From Mycolicibacterium elephantis DSM 44368 (lineage in GTDB: Bacteria; Actinomycetota; Actinomycetes; Mycobacteriales; Mycobacteriaceae), in the NCBI RefSeq assembly GCF_004014805.1, contig NZ_ATDN01000006.1:81519-145518 (forward strand): 64,000 nt of DNA. Reading direction: 5' to 3'. Below are positions 1 to 9,434 of the stretch, piece by piece; positions within the stretch are counted from its first letter, which is position 1; every line of letters starts with the position of its first letter. Position numbers and translations under genes: made by a program. Under the pieces are notes generated by a model, which was given only the letters and a program-made list of their open reading frames with translations, did not search any database and had not been told where the DNA came from.

Positions 1-58
1 AGTAACATTGGCCGGACGCGCGTGGATTTCAGCGCCGATCACAAAGGAGGTCCTTGCG

Positions 59-730
59 ATGGAGGTCCTGGTCACCGGGGGTGACACCGATCTGGGTCGC
101 ACGATCGCGGAAGGTTTCCGCGACGCCGGACACCGAGTCGTGATCGCCGGGGCTCGGCGCGGCGATCTGGAGATCGCCGCCAAAGAACTCGACGTCGACG
201 CGATCGTCGTCGACAACACCGACCCGGCCGGCCTCGAAGAGGCCCGCACGCAGTTCCCCCACCATCTGGACACGATCGTCAACGTGCCCGCCCCGCGGTG
301 GGACGCCGGCGATCCGCGCGCCTACTCGCTGGCCGATCACGCGGCGGCGTGGCGTCATGCCTTGGACTCCACCGTGCTCTCGGCGGTGCTGACCGTGCAG
401 CTTCTCGGCGACCATCTGCGCTCCGGCGGGTCGATCGTCACGGTCATACCCGAACATCCGGGCGACGGCAGCGCGGAGGCGGGCATCAAAGCGGCCGTGA
501 CGGACTGGACATCCGGGCAGACAACCCATTTCGGCACCCGTGGCATCACGGTGAACGCCGTGGCTGCCGGGCGTAGCGCCGAACCGGGCTACGACGGTGT
601 CTCGGCGGCGACGCCGACGGTCGCCCAGGAGATCACCCGGCTCGCGCTGTTTCTGACCACGCCGGCGGCGCGCCACATCACCGGGCAGACCCTGCACGTC
701 AGCCAGGGCGCGCGAACCGGCTGGGAATGA
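59..730 (+). CDS. SDR-fold protein lacking the catalytic tyrosine (Rv1856c-like)
   Basis: A 223-residue Rossmann-fold short-chain dehydrogenase/reductase relative. The N-terminal dinucleotide motif VTGGDTDLG is at residues 5-13, and the C-terminal ITVNAVAAG stretch is typical of the family. The ATG at 59 is chosen because AAAGGAGG lies just upstream at 43-50; an in-frame TTG at 8 has no such site. The catalytic YxxxK motif is not intact: the lysine is present in AEAGIKAA, but the position four before it is Glu, and the usual NAG motif is also absent. It may bind a nucleotide without classical SDR chemistry. It lies 29 bp before an F420-type oxidoreductase, the same order as in M. tuberculosis. 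Substrate unknown. Confidence 0.8.
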   Translation: MEVLVTGGDTDLGRTIAEGFRDAGHRVVIAGARRGDLEIAAKELDVDAIVVDNTDPAGLEEARTQFPHHLDTIVNVPAPRWDAGDPRAYSLADHAAAWRHALDSTVLSAVLTVQLLGDHLRSGGSIVTVIPEHPGDGSAEAGIKAAVTDWTSGQTTHFGTRGITVNAVAAGRSAEPGYDGVSAATPTVAQEITRLALFLTTPAARHITGQTLHVSQGARTGWE

Positions 731-759
731 ATCGGGTGCTCGCGAGGTAGAAGTACTGC

Positions 760-1689
760 GTGAGCATTCGACTTGGACTCCAGATACCCAACTTCTCCTA
801 CGGCACCGGCGTCGCACAGATCTTCCCCACGGTGATCGCCCAGGCGCAGGAGGCCGAGGCCGCCGGCTTCGACTCGGTCTTTGTGATGGACCACCTCTAC
901 CAACTGCCCGGGCTCGGCACGCCCGATGCGCCGATGCTCGAGGCGTACACCGCGCTGGGCGGGTTGGCGACCGCCACCGAGCGCGTCGCGCTGGGCACCC
1001 TGGTCACCGGCAACACCTATCGCAACCCGACGCTGCTGGCCAAGGCCATCACCACGCTCGACGTGATCAGCCAGGGCCGCGCTGTGCTCGGCATCGGCAC
1101 CGGCTGGTATGAGCTCGAGCACAACAGCCTCGGCTACGAGTTCGGCACCTTCACCGAGCGGTTCGACAAGCTCGACGAGGCGCTGCAGATCATCCTGCCG
1201 ATGTTGCACGGCGAGCGTCCGACGTTCTCGGGCAAGTACTACCGCACCGAGGAGGCGATGGCCGAGCCACGCTTCCGCGACCACATCCCGCTGATGATCG
1301 GCGGCAGCGGCGAGAAGAAGACGATTCCGCTCGCGGCGCGGCACTTCGACCACCTCAACCTCATCGCCGGCTTCGACGAATTACCCCGCAAGCTGGATGT
1401 GGTCAAAGCGCGCTGCGAAGAGATCGGCCGGGACCCGGCGACGCTGCAGACCAGCATGCTCGTCGTCGCGATCATCGGCGAAAACATCACGGGCGACTTG
1501 ATTCCCGACGATTTCAAGCAGCAGGCCGTGTACGGCAGCCCCGAGCAAATCGTCGAGCAGCTCAAGACCAAGGTGTTCGACGTCGGCGTCGACGGCGTGA
1601 TCCTCAGCCCGGTGACGAGCCTCAACGGATATCAGCCCGGCGGTGTCACCGCGATCGGCGAGCTCCTCAAGCCGGTTCTGGGCGGCTAG
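760..1689 (+). CDS. LLM class flavin/F420-dependent oxidoreductase (Rv1855c-like)
   Basis: A 309-residue luciferase-like monooxygenase family protein with a TIM-barrel fold that in mycobacteria usually uses coenzyme F420. The family pattern is clear: the opening strand LGLQIPNFSYG, the MDHLYQLPG segment, the RVALGTLVTGNTYRNP segment, and GRAVLGIGTGWYELEH near residues 107-122. The start is GTG at 760, preceded by GAGG. It follows the SDR gene by 29 bp and is probably cotranscribed with it. The substrate cannot be read from sequence. Confidence 0.88.
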   Translation: MSIRLGLQIPNFSYGTGVAQIFPTVIAQAQEAEAAGFDSVFVMDHLYQLPGLGTPDAPMLEAYTALGGLATATERVALGTLVTGNTYRNPTLLAKAITTLDVISQGRAVLGIGTGWYELEHNSLGYEFGTFTERFDKLDEALQIILPMLHGERPTFSGKYYRTEEAMAEPRFRDHIPLMIGGSGEKKTIPLAARHFDHLNLIAGFDELPRKLDVVKARCEEIGRDPATLQTSMLVVAIIGENITGDLIPDDFKQQAVYGSPEQIVEQLKTKVFDVGVDGVILSPVTSLNGYQPGGVTAIGELLKPVLGG

Positions 1690-1801
1690 CCCGAGCCTCT
1701 GACGTGGGATACGCCACAGCGAGCGGATTCGTCGATCCGAGGTTCAGACATCTACCGTGGTGGGTAGAACTGCACGTGAAGCACCGTCGAGGAGCCCAAC
1801 C

Positions 1802-3175
1802 ATGAGCCATCCCGGAGCCACTGCATCTGATCGGCACACAGTCGTGATCATCGGATCAGGGTTCGGTGGATTGACCGCTGCCAAAAGGCTCAAGCGGGCC
1901 GACGTCGACATCAAACTGATCGCCAAGACCACCCACCACCTGTTCCAGCCGCTGCTGTATCAGGTCGCGACCGGCATCATCGCCTCGGGTGAGATCGCCC
2001 CGCCGACCCGGATGATCCTGCGCAAGCAGAAGAACTGCCAGGTGCTGCTCGGTGACGTCAGCCACATCGACCTGACCAACCAGACCGTCACTTCGGAGCT
2101 GCTCGGCCACACCTACGTCACGCCGTACGACTCGCTGATCGTGGCCGCGGGTGCCGGACAGTCCTATTTCGGCAACGACCACTTCGCTGAGTGGGCGCCG
2201 GGCATGAAGTCGATCGACGACGCGCTCGAGCTGCGGGCGCGCATCCTGAGCGCCTTCGAACAGGCCGAGCGCTCCAGCGACCCGGCTCGCCGCGAGAAGC
2301 TGCTCACGTTCACCGTCGTGGGTGCGGGCCCGACCGGCGTCGAAATGGCGGGCCAGATCTCCGAATTGGCCGACCACACTCTCAAAGGTACGTTCCGCCA
2401 GATCGATACGACCACCGCGCGGGTGATCCTGCTCGACGCGGCACCCGCGGTGCTGCCGCCGATGGGTGAGAAGCTCGGCAACAAGGCCAAGGCCCGGCTG
2501 GAGAAGATGGGCGTCGACATCCAGCTCAACGCCATGGTCACCGACGTCGACCGCAACGGCATCACGGTCAAGGACGCCGACGGCACCATCCGCCGCATCG
2601 AGTCGGCGACCAAGGTGTGGTCGGCCGGCGTTTCGGCCAGCCCGTTGGGCCGCGATCTGGCCGACCAGTGCGGCGTGGAGATCGACAAGGCCGGCCGTGT
2701 TGTGGTGCAACAGGACCTGTCCATTCCCGGGCATCCGAACGTGTTCGTCGTCGGCGACATGGCCTACGTCGAGGGGGTGCCCGGCCAGGCGCAGGGCGCC
2801 ATCCAAGGCGGCAGATACGCCGCCGACATCATCAAGGCCGAGACCAAGGGCGCCGACCCGGCGCAGCGCGAGCCGTTCCAGTACTTCGACAAGGGCTCGA
2901 TGGCCACCGTGTCCCGGTTCTCCGCGGTCGCCAAGATCGGGCCGCTGGAGTTCGGCGGGTTCATCGCCTGGCTGGCCTGGCTGGTGCTGCACCTGGTCTA
3001 CCTCGTCGGATTCCGCCGCAAGCTCACCACGCTGCTGTCGTGGACCGTGACGTTCCTTTCGACCCAGCGCGGCAACCTCACCATCACCGAGCAGCAGGCC
3101 TACGCCCGCACCCGGATCGAAACGCTCGAGGAGATCGCCGCGTCGTTGCAGGACACGCAGAAAGCCGCCGTCTAG
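1802..3175 (+). CDS. ndh: Type II NADH dehydrogenase (NDH-2)
   Basis: Non-proton-pumping NADH:menaquinone oxidoreductase, a peripheral membrane flavoenzyme of the respiratory chain. The 457 residues match the usual length of mycobacterial Ndh. An FAD-binding GSGFGG motif lies near residue 17, a second Rossmann motif VVGAGPTGVEMAG near 178 binds NADH, and VFVVGDMA is the C-terminal FAD motif. The hydrophobic C-terminal segment FIAWLAWLVLHLVYLVGF probably anchors it to the membrane. The ATG at 1802 is chosen over a GTG at 1757 because GAGGAG sits about 8 bases upstream. A second NDH-2-like protein is encoded at 61206-62528. Confidence 0.93.
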   Translation: MSHPGATASDRHTVVIIGSGFGGLTAAKRLKRADVDIKLIAKTTHHLFQPLLYQVATGIIASGEIAPPTRMILRKQKNCQVLLGDVSHIDLTNQTVTSELLGHTYVTPYDSLIVAAGAGQSYFGNDHFAEWAPGMKSIDDALELRARILSAFEQAERSSDPARREKLLTFTVVGAGPTGVEMAGQISELADHTLKGTFRQIDTTTARVILLDAAPAVLPPMGEKLGNKAKARLEKMGVDIQLNAMVTDVDRNGITVKDADGTIRRIESATKVWSAGVSASPLGRDLADQCGVEIDKAGRVVVQQDLSIPGHPNVFVVGDMAYVEGVPGQAQGAIQGGRYAADIIKAETKGADPAQREPFQYFDKGSMATVSRFSAVAKIGPLEFGGFIAWLAWLVLHLVYLVGFRRKLTTLLSWTVTFLSTQRGNLTITEQQAYARTRIETLEEIAASLQDTQKAAV

Positions 3176-3356
3176 GCACGCTCAACAGCGTTGTGCCGGC
3201 ACGGTAGTCGCGTGGTTCGAGCTGCGCTGACCCGGGCCTCGCCGCCGACAGGTTAATTTGTTCGTCACATACAGACATTTGGCAGAAACACAGCCGCTCT
3301 AACGTCCCGAAGCGACAACCGCACGTGGTCTGCGGACATATAGGGAAAGGCTGTTC
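3176..3356 (+). promoter_or_regulatory. urtA upstream region with weak GlnR-like half-sites
   Basis: A 181-bp gap before the urea transporter operon that must contain its promoter. It has an AT-richer patch at 3251-3289 containing GTCAC at 3264-3268 and GAAAC at 3285-3289. These resemble the two halves of the actinobacterial GlnR nitrogen-control site (GTNAC and GNAAC), but they are 16 rather than 6 bases apart. Nitrogen control is therefore only a suggestion. A ribosome-binding AGGGAAAGG lies at 3342-3350. Confidence 0.3.
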
Positions 3357-4607
3357 ATGCGACTTCAACGACGCTCACTGCTGGTGGTCGGAAGCATCGC
3401 CGCCGCAACGGGACTGGTGTTGGCCGGCTGCGGAAGCAAGGCAACCGAATCCGGCTCGGCCAACGCCGAGTCATGTGTGGACACGTCGGGCCCGACTGTC
3501 AAAGTGGGAGCGCTGAACTCGCTTTCGGGGACCATGGCCATCTCCGAGGTGACCGTCCGGAACGCCATCGACCTGGCCGTCGAGGAGATCAACGCAGCCG
3601 GCGGCGTGCTGGGTAAGCAGCTCGAGCTGGTGGCAGAGGACGGGGCATCCGAGCCGACCGTGTTCGCCGAGAAAGCGGAGAAGCTGATCAGCAGCGACTG
3701 CGTGGCCGCGGTCTTCGGCGGCTGGACCTCGTCGTCACGCAAGGCCATGCTTCCGGTGTTCGAATCGGCGAATGCGCTGCTGTACTACCCGGTGCAGTAC
3801 GAGGGATTGGAAGCCTCCGACAACATCTTCTACACCGGCGCGACCACCAACCAGCAGATCGTGCCCGCGCTGGACTACCTCAAGGAGAAGGGCGTCACGT
3901 CGCTCTACCTGGTGGGCAGCGACTACGTCTTCCCGCAGACCGCCAACCGCATCATCAAGGCCTACGCCGACGCCAACGGCATCGAGATCAAGGGCGAGGA
4001 CTACACGCCGCTGGGCTCCACCGACTTCTCCACCATCGTCAACAAGATCCGCACCGCCGACGCCGACGCGGTGTTCAACACCCTCAACGGCGACTCCAAC
4101 GTGGCCTTCTTCCGCGAGTACCGCAACGTCGGCCTGACCCCGCAGGACATGCCCGTCGTGTCGGTGTCGATCGCCGAGGAGGAGATCGGCGGCATCGGCG
4201 TGCAGAACATCACCGGCCAGCTGACTGCGTGGGACTACTACCAGACCATCGACAGCCCGGTGAACAACGCGTTCGTCAAGGCGTACAAGGACAAATACGG
4301 CGCCGACAAGCCAACCTCGGATCCGATGGAGGCGGCCTACGTCTCGGTGTACCTGTGGAAGAACACCGTCGAGAAGGCACAATCGTTCGCGGTGCCCGAC
4401 GTGCAGAAGGCCGCCGGGGGTGTTCAGTTCGACGCCCCTGAGGGTCTGGTGCAGATCGACGGCGACAACAACCACATCACCAAGACCGCCCGCATCGGTG
4501 AGATTCGGCCCGACGGCCTGATCTACACGGTCTGGGAGTCGCCGGGACCGATCGAGCCGGACCCCTACCTCAAGGATTATCCGTGGGCCGCCGGCCTCTC
4601 CAGCTGA
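3357..4607 (+). CDS. urtA: Urea ABC transporter substrate-binding lipoprotein UrtA
   Basis: Extracytoplasmic urea-binding protein of a high-affinity ABC importer, 416 residues. The N-terminus has paired arginines at residues 5-6, a hydrophobic core and the lipobox LAGC with Cys25, so it should be an acylated lipoprotein, possibly Tat-routed. The mature part begins with the UrtA-type sequence [17 protein letters not shown] and contains [19 protein letters not shown] and the [10 protein letters not shown] segment, which separate urea/amide binders from branched-chain amino-acid binders. It is the first gene of urtABCDE and lies beside the urease operon. A short-chain amide as ligand cannot be fully excluded. 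Confidence 0.92.
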   Translation: MRLQRRSLLVVGSIAAATGLVLAGCGSKATESGSANAESCVDTSGPTVKVGALNSLSGTMAISEVTVRNAIDLAVEEINAAGGVLGKQLELVAEDGASEPTVFAEKAEKLISSDCVAAVFGGWTSSSRKAMLPVFESANALLYYPVQYEGLEASDNIFYTGATTNQQIVPALDYLKEKGVTSLYLVGSDYVFPQTANRIIKAYADANGIEIKGEDYTPLGSTDFSTIVNKIRTADADAVFNTLNGDSNVAFFREYRNVGLTPQDMPVVSVSIAEEEIGGIGVQNITGQLTAWDYYQTIDSPVNNAFVKAYKDKYGADKPTSDPMEAAYVSVYLWKNTVEKAQSFAVPDVQKAAGGVQFDAPEGLVQIDGDNNHITKTARIGEIRPDGLIYTVWESPGPIEPDPYLKDYPWAAGLSS

Positions 4608-4614
4608 TTCGGGC

Positions 4615-5499
4615 ATGGATGTCCTGATCGGGCAGCTGGCAACGGGATTGAGCCTCGGCTCGATCCTGTTGCTGGCCGCGCTGGGACTGTCGCTGACATT
4701 CGGCCAGATGGGCGTCATCAACATGGCGCACGGCGAGTTCATCATGGCCGGCTGCTACACCGCCTATGTGGTGCAGCAGATCGTCTCCAATGCCGGTGCC
4801 TCACTGCTGATTTCGTTGGTGGTCGGGTTTCTGATCGGCGGCGCGCTCGGCGCGCTGCTCGAGACCGCGCTGATCCGGCGGATGTATCACCGGCCGCTGG
4901 ACACGCTGTTGGTGACGTTCGGTGTGGGCATGGTGCTGCAGCAGGTGGCCCGTGACATCTTCGGGGCGCCCGCGGTCAACGTGGTGGCGCCGTCGTGGCT
5001 GTCCGGCGGTGTGGAGATCCTCGGCGCCGTCGTGCCGAAGACCCGGATCTTCATCCTGGTACTGGCCGTCGTCTGTGTCGCCGCGCTGGCCGCCGCATTG
5101 AAGTTCAGCCCGATGGGGCGGCGGATACGGGCGGTGGTGGCGAACCGCGACCTCGCCGAGACCAGCGGAATCTCCTCGCGCAGAACCGATGTCACAACGT
5201 TCTTCATCGGCTCCGGGCTGGCCGCGGTCGCCGGCGTGGCGTTGACCCTGATCGGTTCGACGAGCCCCACCATCGGGCAGAGCTACCTGATCGACGCGTT
5301 CCTGGTGGTGGTGGTCGGCGGCCTCGGCCAGCTCAAGGGCACGGTGATCGCGGCGTTCGCGCTGGGCTTTGCGAACTCGTTCATCGAGTACAACACCACC
5401 GCGTCACTGGCCAAGGTGATCCTGTTCGTGATCATCGTCATCTTCCTGCAGGTCCGTCCGCAGGGCCTGTTCGCCGTCCGGACAAGGAGCCTTGCGTGA
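4615..5499 (+). CDS. urtB: Urea ABC transporter permease UrtB
   Basis: A 294-residue integral membrane permease of the LivH/UrtB type, made almost entirely of hydrophobic segments. The N-terminal GLSLGSILLLAALGLSLTFGQMGVINMAHGEF region is shared by LivH-type permeases. It forms the transmembrane channel with UrtC. The ATG at 4615 follows the urtA stop by 7 bp, and its own stop is overlapped by the urtC GTG (GTGA), which indicates translational coupling. Confidence 0.92.
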   Translation: MDVLIGQLATGLSLGSILLLAALGLSLTFGQMGVINMAHGEFIMAGCYTAYVVQQIVSNAGASLLISLVVGFLIGGALGALLETALIRRMYHRPLDTLLVTFGVGMVLQQVARDIFGAPAVNVVAPSWLSGGVEILGAVVPKTRIFILVLAVVCVAALAAALKFSPMGRRIRAVVANRDLAETSGISSRRTDVTTFFIGSGLAAVAGVALTLIGSTSPTIGQSYLIDAFLVVVVGGLGQLKGTVIAAFALGFANSFIEYNTTASLAKVILFVIIVIFLQVRPQGLFAVRTRSLA

Positions 5500-6620
5500 G
5501 AACCCTTCTGGGCCGCTGGCAGACCTGGGCCGGTTTCGGCGTCGCGGCCGTCCTGCTGTTCGCGGTCGCGCCCGCGGTCTTGTCCGACTTCCGGCTGAGC
5601 CTGCTGGCCAAGTTCTTGTGCTTCGCGATCGTGGCCGTCGGCATCGGCCTGGCGTGGGGCCGCGGCGGCATGCTGGTACTGGGCCAAGGCGTGTTCTTCG
5701 GCCTCGGCGGCTACATGATGGGCATGCACCTCAAGATCGCCGATGCGCACCTGCGCGGCGACGCCGTGCCGGACTTCATGCAGATCGCCGGGGTGCGCGA
5801 ACTACCCGGCTACTGGGCACCGTTCGTCTCCCCCGCGTTCACGCTCGCCGCGATCGTGCTGCTGCCGACCGGCATCGCCGCCGCCCTCGGTCTCGGCGTG
5901 TTCAAGCGCCGGGTCAAGGGCGCCTACTTCGCGATCCTGTCGCAGGCGCTGGCGGCGGCGCTGGCGATCCTGCTCGTCGGGCAGACCAGCCTGGGAGGCA
6001 GCAACGGGCTCAACAGGTTTCGCACCTTCTTCGGTTTCGCGCTGAACGACCCGGTGAACCGGCGGATGCTGTACTTCATCGCCGCCGCGGTGCTGCTGGT
6101 CGTAGTCGCCGTGGTGCGCCAGCTCATGGCCAGCCGGTACGGCGAGCTGCTGGTGGCCGTGCGCGACGGCGAGGAGCGGGTACGTTTCCTCGGCTACGAC
6201 CCGGCCAACATCAAGGTGGTCGCGTATTCCGTCGCGGCGCTGTTCGCCAGCATCGCGGGCGCGCTGTTCGCCCCGATCGTCGGCTTCATCGCGCCCTCAC
6301 AGGTCGGCATCCTGCCGTCGATCGCGTTCCTGATCGGTGTGGCGATCGGCGGCCGCACCACGCTGTTGGGCCCGGTGCTGGGCGCCATCGGCGTCGCCTG
6401 GGCACAAACCGTGTTCTCCGAACGCTTTCCGTCGGAGTGGACCTACGCCCAGGGGTTGCTGTTCATCGTGGTCGTCGGGTTCATGCCCGCCGGCATCGCC
6501 GGCCTCGGCGCGGTGTTCGCCCGCCGACGCCTGCGCAGGCCCAAACCACCCGCCGAACCGCAGCCGGTGTCCGAACCCGACACCGAACCCGACAGTCAGA
6601 AGGTGGGGGCAGCCACATGA
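5496..6620 (+). CDS. urtC: Urea ABC transporter permease UrtC
   Basis: A 374-residue LivM/UrtC-type membrane permease and partner of UrtB. The GTG at 5496 overlaps the urtB stop. The frame stays open far upstream inside urtB, but the GTG gives the expected protein start followed by a first membrane segment at about residues 11-30. The segment GLAWGRGGMLVLGQGVFFGLGGYMMGMHL is characteristic of UrtC. The C-terminal tail, about the last 30 residues, is rich in Pro and Arg and probably cytoplasmic. Its stop overlaps the urtD start as ATGA. Confidence 0.92.
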   Translation: MRTLLGRWQTWAGFGVAAVLLFAVAPAVLSDFRLSLLAKFLCFAIVAVGIGLAWGRGGMLVLGQGVFFGLGGYMMGMHLKIADAHLRGDAVPDFMQIAGVRELPGYWAPFVSPAFTLAAIVLLPTGIAAALGLGVFKRRVKGAYFAILSQALAAALAILLVGQTSLGGSNGLNRFRTFFGFALNDPVNRRMLYFIAAAVLLVVVAVVRQLMASRYGELLVAVRDGEERVRFLGYDPANIKVVAYSVAALFASIAGALFAPIVGFIAPSQVGILPSIAFLIGVAIGGRTTLLGPVLGAIGVAWAQTVFSERFPSEWTYAQGLLFIVVVGFMPAGIAGLGAVFARRRLRRPKPPAEPQPVSEPDTEPDSQKVGAAT

Positions 6621-7423
6621 CGGCCCAGAGCGCACCGGTCGCGGGCGGCAACGCCGGGATGGCCGCCGAGTATCTCGAGATCCGCGGACTCACCGTCGAT
6701 TTCGACGGGTTCAAGGCGGTCAGCGACGTCGACCTCACCCTGTTCCAGGGGGATCTGCGGTTCCTGATCGGCCCGAACGGGGCGGGCAAGACCACCGTCA
6801 TCGACGCGGTCACCGGGCTGGTCAGCGCCACCGGATCGGTCAACAAATCCGGCGTCGAACTGCTCGGGAAGAAGGTGCACCAGATCGCCCGGCTCGGGGT
6901 GGGACGCACATTTCAGACCGCCAGCGTGTTCGAGCAGCTGACCGTGCTGCAGAACCTGGACATCGCCGCGGGCGCGGGCCGGTCGGTGTGGACACTGCTG
7001 CGGCGCCGCCGCGGGGTGCTGCCCGCCATCGAAGCCGCGCTCGACACGATCGGGCTGGCCGACCTCGCCGACAGGCCCGCCGGTGCGCTGGCCCACGGCC
7101 AGAAACAGTGGCTGGAGATCGGCATGCTGCTGGTACAGAACGCCGACGTGCTGTTGCTCGACGAGCCCGTCGCGGGCATGAGCCACGAGGAACGCGAAGA
7201 GACCGGAAATCTGTTGCGCCGCATCGGAGCCGAACGCACCGTCGTCGTGGTCGAACACGACATGGACTTCATGCGGGCCTTCGCCACCTCGGTGACGGTG
7301 CTGGCCCGCGGGCGCGTGATCGCCGATGGAACCGTCGGCGAAGTGCAGGCCAACCCGAAGGTGCAGGAGGTCTACCTCGGCACCGCCGCTGCCGGTGCCG
7401 AGCTCGTCGAGGAGAACCGCTGA
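6617..7423 (+). CDS. urtD: Urea ABC transporter ATP-binding protein UrtD
   Basis: A 268-residue ABC ATPase of the LivG/UrtD type that powers urea import with UrtE. Visible motifs are Walker A GPNGAGKTT near residue 54, a signature-like LAHGQKQWLEIG, Walker B VLLLDEPVAGM and the switch histidine in VVVEHDMDF. The signature reads AHGQ rather than LSGGQ, as is usual for UrtD. The ATG at 6617 overlaps the urtC stop by 4 bp. Confidence 0.93.
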   Translation: MTAQSAPVAGGNAGMAAEYLEIRGLTVDFDGFKAVSDVDLTLFQGDLRFLIGPNGAGKTTVIDAVTGLVSATGSVNKSGVELLGKKVHQIARLGVGRTFQTASVFEQLTVLQNLDIAAGAGRSVWTLLRRRRGVLPAIEAALDTIGLADLADRPAGALAHGQKQWLEIGMLLVQNADVLLLDEPVAGMSHEEREETGNLLRRIGAERTVVVVEHDMDFMRAFATSVTVLARGRVIADGTVGEVQANPKVQEVYLGTAAAGAELVEENR

Positions 7424-8115
7424 TGCTGCAACTGATCGATGTCCGCAGCGGCTACGGCCGCTCCGAAGTCGTCCACGGCGTCAGCATCGAGGTGCCCCGC
7501 GAGGGGGTGGCCGCGGTGATGGGGCACAACGGGGCTGGCAAGACCACGCTGCTGCGCGCCGCCGTTGGACTGCTCAAATGCAAGGCGGGCAAAGTGCTTT
7601 TCGACGGCGAGGACATCACCAAGCTGCGACCCAGCGCCCGGGTGGCGCGTGGCCTGGCCTACGTCCCGCAGGGCCAGCAGTCCTTCGGCCAGCTGACCAC
7701 CATGGAGAACCTCCAGGTTGTCGCCGACGGGCGCAGGAACGGAAGGCAACTCATCGACGAGCAGCTCGACCTGTTCCCCGCGCTCAAGGAGCTGCTGACC
7801 CGCAAGGCCGGGCTGCTGTCCGGTGGGCAACGCCAACAGCTGGCGATCGCACGCGCGCTGATCACCACCCCCAAGTGCCTGATCCTCGACGAACCGACCG
7901 AAGGCATCCAGCCCTCCGTGGTCGCCGAGATCGAAACCGCCATCGTCGAGTTGACCAACCGCGGCGACCTCGGGGTCCTGCTCGTCGAGCAGCACATCGG
8001 GTTCGCGCTGGAGTCCTCGCAGCAGTACTACATCCTGGAAGCCGGACGCCTCACCTCCAGCGGCACCGGCGGCTCGGCGTCGGAGACCGATGTCCGCGCC
8101 GCGATGGCGATCTAG
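7423..8115 (+). CDS. urtE: Urea ABC transporter ATP-binding protein UrtE
   Basis: A 230-residue ABC ATPase of the LivF/UrtE type. Walker A GHNGAGKTTLL is near residues 33-43, followed by the Q-loop AYVPQGQQSFGQLT, the signature LLSGGQRQQLAIARAL, Walker B CLILDEPTEGIQPSV and the switch His in LLVEQHIGF. The phrase DEPTEGIQPSVV is typical of UrtE. The start overlaps the urtD stop by one base. Its TAG stop shares a CTAG palindrome with the stop of convergent ureD. Confidence 0.93.
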   Translation: MLQLIDVRSGYGRSEVVHGVSIEVPREGVAAVMGHNGAGKTTLLRAAVGLLKCKAGKVLFDGEDITKLRPSARVARGLAYVPQGQQSFGQLTTMENLQVVADGRRNGRQLIDEQLDLFPALKELLTRKAGLLSGGQRQQLAIARALITTPKCLILDEPTEGIQPSVVAEIETAIVELTNRGDLGVLLVEQHIGFALESSQQYYILEAGRLTSSGTGGSASETDVRAAMAI

Positions 8116-8738
8116 AGCCGCTCCCCCTGCCACGTCGACAGGCACCCGCCGCCGGCCAGCGTCAACGGCATCCCCGCGGTCCGCGCGGTGCCCTGCGGAT
8201 AGTGCAGTTCGCTGACACACGCCATCGGGGCGCCGAGTTCGTCGTCGCCGAGCGAGCCGCTGCCGAGTTCGACACGGTGACGCACCAGCGGCGAGCCGTC
8301 GACGTCGGCGCGCAGCGATCCCGACCAGAACCCCTGGCGTTCACCGGATCTGCCGATCTGGACCCGTTCCCGCAGCCGGACCCGACCTGAGGCGGTCAAG
8401 GCCAGCCGGGTGGCGCTGAGGTGGCGGGACGTGGCGGCGACGACCGTGGGCTCCGGATCGACGTCGAGGTCACCGGCCACCTCGAGGTTCCACACCGCGT
8501 GCGACTCGACCGTCGACGCACCCGGCAGCGTCACCGTCGCCGCCGCGGTGCGCACCCGCAGCCGCGCGCCGGGCTCGACGACGACGCGGATGTGCAGCGC
8601 GTCACCGCCCAGCGGGGTGGCGGCGGCCGACACCAGATGAACGGTGTCGGCCTCGGTGTGGCGCGCAGCGAGGCCGCCGCTGCACTCGATGCGCGGTCGG
8701 CGGTCCGGGCTGGCGACGATGAGAACGTCCGAGCGCAC
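8112..8738 (-). CDS. ureD: Urease accessory protein UreD
   Basis: A 208-residue urease maturation factor that binds apo-urease together with UreF and UreG for nickel insertion. The length equals that of the mycobacterial homologue. The conserved RLRERVQIGR segment is present. The start is GTG at 8738, overlapping the ureG stop by one base, and this is the last gene of ureABCFGD. The stop overlaps the end of urtE in a 4-bp CTAG. Confidence 0.88.
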   Translation of the reverse strand: MRSDVLIVASPDRRPRIECSGGLAARHTEADTVHLVSAAATPLGGDALHIRVVVEPGARLRVRTAAATVTLPGASTVESHAVWNLEVAGDLDVDPEPTVVAATSRHLSATRLALTASGRVRLRERVQIGRSGERQGFWSGSLRADVDGSPLVRHRVELGSGSLGDDELGAPMACVSELHYPQGTARTAGMPLTLAGGGCLSTWQGERL

Positions 8739-9424
8739 TAGACCGGCACCTGCAGCTGCTGGCGCACCCAGTCCAGAACCGGGGCCGCCGCCGGATCGCG
8801 GGTCAGCGAGATCAGCGCGGTGGGGCGGCCACCGCGGACGGCGGCGGCGTCGCGGGCCATCACCTCGAGGTCGGCGCCGACCAGCGGCGCCAGGTCGATC
8901 TTGTTGATCACCAACAGATCCGAATAGGTCACGCCGGGACCGCCCTTGCGGGGCACCTTGTCACCGCCCGCGACATCGATGACGAAGATCTGAACGTCGA
9001 CCAGCCCCGACGAGAAGGTGGCGGTGAGGTTGTCGCCGCCGGACTCCACCAGGATGAGGTCCAGCCGGTCGGCGGGCCCCGAGTTGGCCGCGATGAGGTC
9101 GTCGATGGCGTCCAGGTTGGCGGTGATGTCGTCGCGGATGGCGGTGTGCGGGCAGCCGCCGGTCTGGACCGCTGCGATGCGCGCGTCGGGCAGCACCGCA
9201 TGGCGGCGCAGAAAATCCGCGTCCTCGGTGGTGTAGATGTCGTTGGTCAGCACCGCCAGCGACAGCTCGTCGCGCAGCTGCCTGCACAGCGCAGCCACCA
9301 GTGCGGTCTTTCCCGAGCCGACGGGCCCGCCCACGCCGATGCGCAACGGCTCCCCCGGCAGGCGCGGGCGCTTCGGCCGGTCGATATGCCCGTGCGGCTG
9401 ACCCTCGAGGAAATGCGGTGGCAT
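8738..9424 (-). CDS. ureG: Urease accessory GTPase UreG
   Basis: A 228-residue SIMIBI-class GTPase that delivers nickel and drives urease activation. The P-loop GPVGSGKT is at residues 33-40. The nickel-binding CPH motif of the family is seen in [11 protein letters not shown], followed by [13 protein letters not shown] and the base-recognition NKID. The N-terminus carries scattered histidines (H4, H11, H13) as in other UreG tails. No ureE is present, as is normal for mycobacteria. The start is ATG at 9424 with AAAGG upstream, 10 bp after ureF. Confidence 0.94.
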   Translation of the reverse strand: MPPHFLEGQPHGHIDRPKRPRLPGEPLRIGVGGPVGSGKTALVAALCRQLRDELSLAVLTNDIYTTEDADFLRRHAVLPDARIAAVQTGGCPHTAIRDDITANLDAIDDLIAANSGPADRLDLILVESGGDNLTATFSSGLVDVQIFVIDVAGGDKVPRKGGPGVTYSDLLVINKIDLAPLVGADLEVMARDAAAVRGGRPTALISLTRDPAAAPVLDWVRQQLQVPV

Positions 9425-9434
9425 AGCGTGCCTT

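Noticed and set aside
1856..2992. Long antisense frames over ndh and many other genes
   Set aside because: High-GC codon bias opens antisense frames; low-complexity Arg/His/Gly composition and no homology.
3176..3215. Terminator after ndh
   Set aside because: GGCAC and GTGCC can pair, but the stem is short and bulged and no T-run follows.
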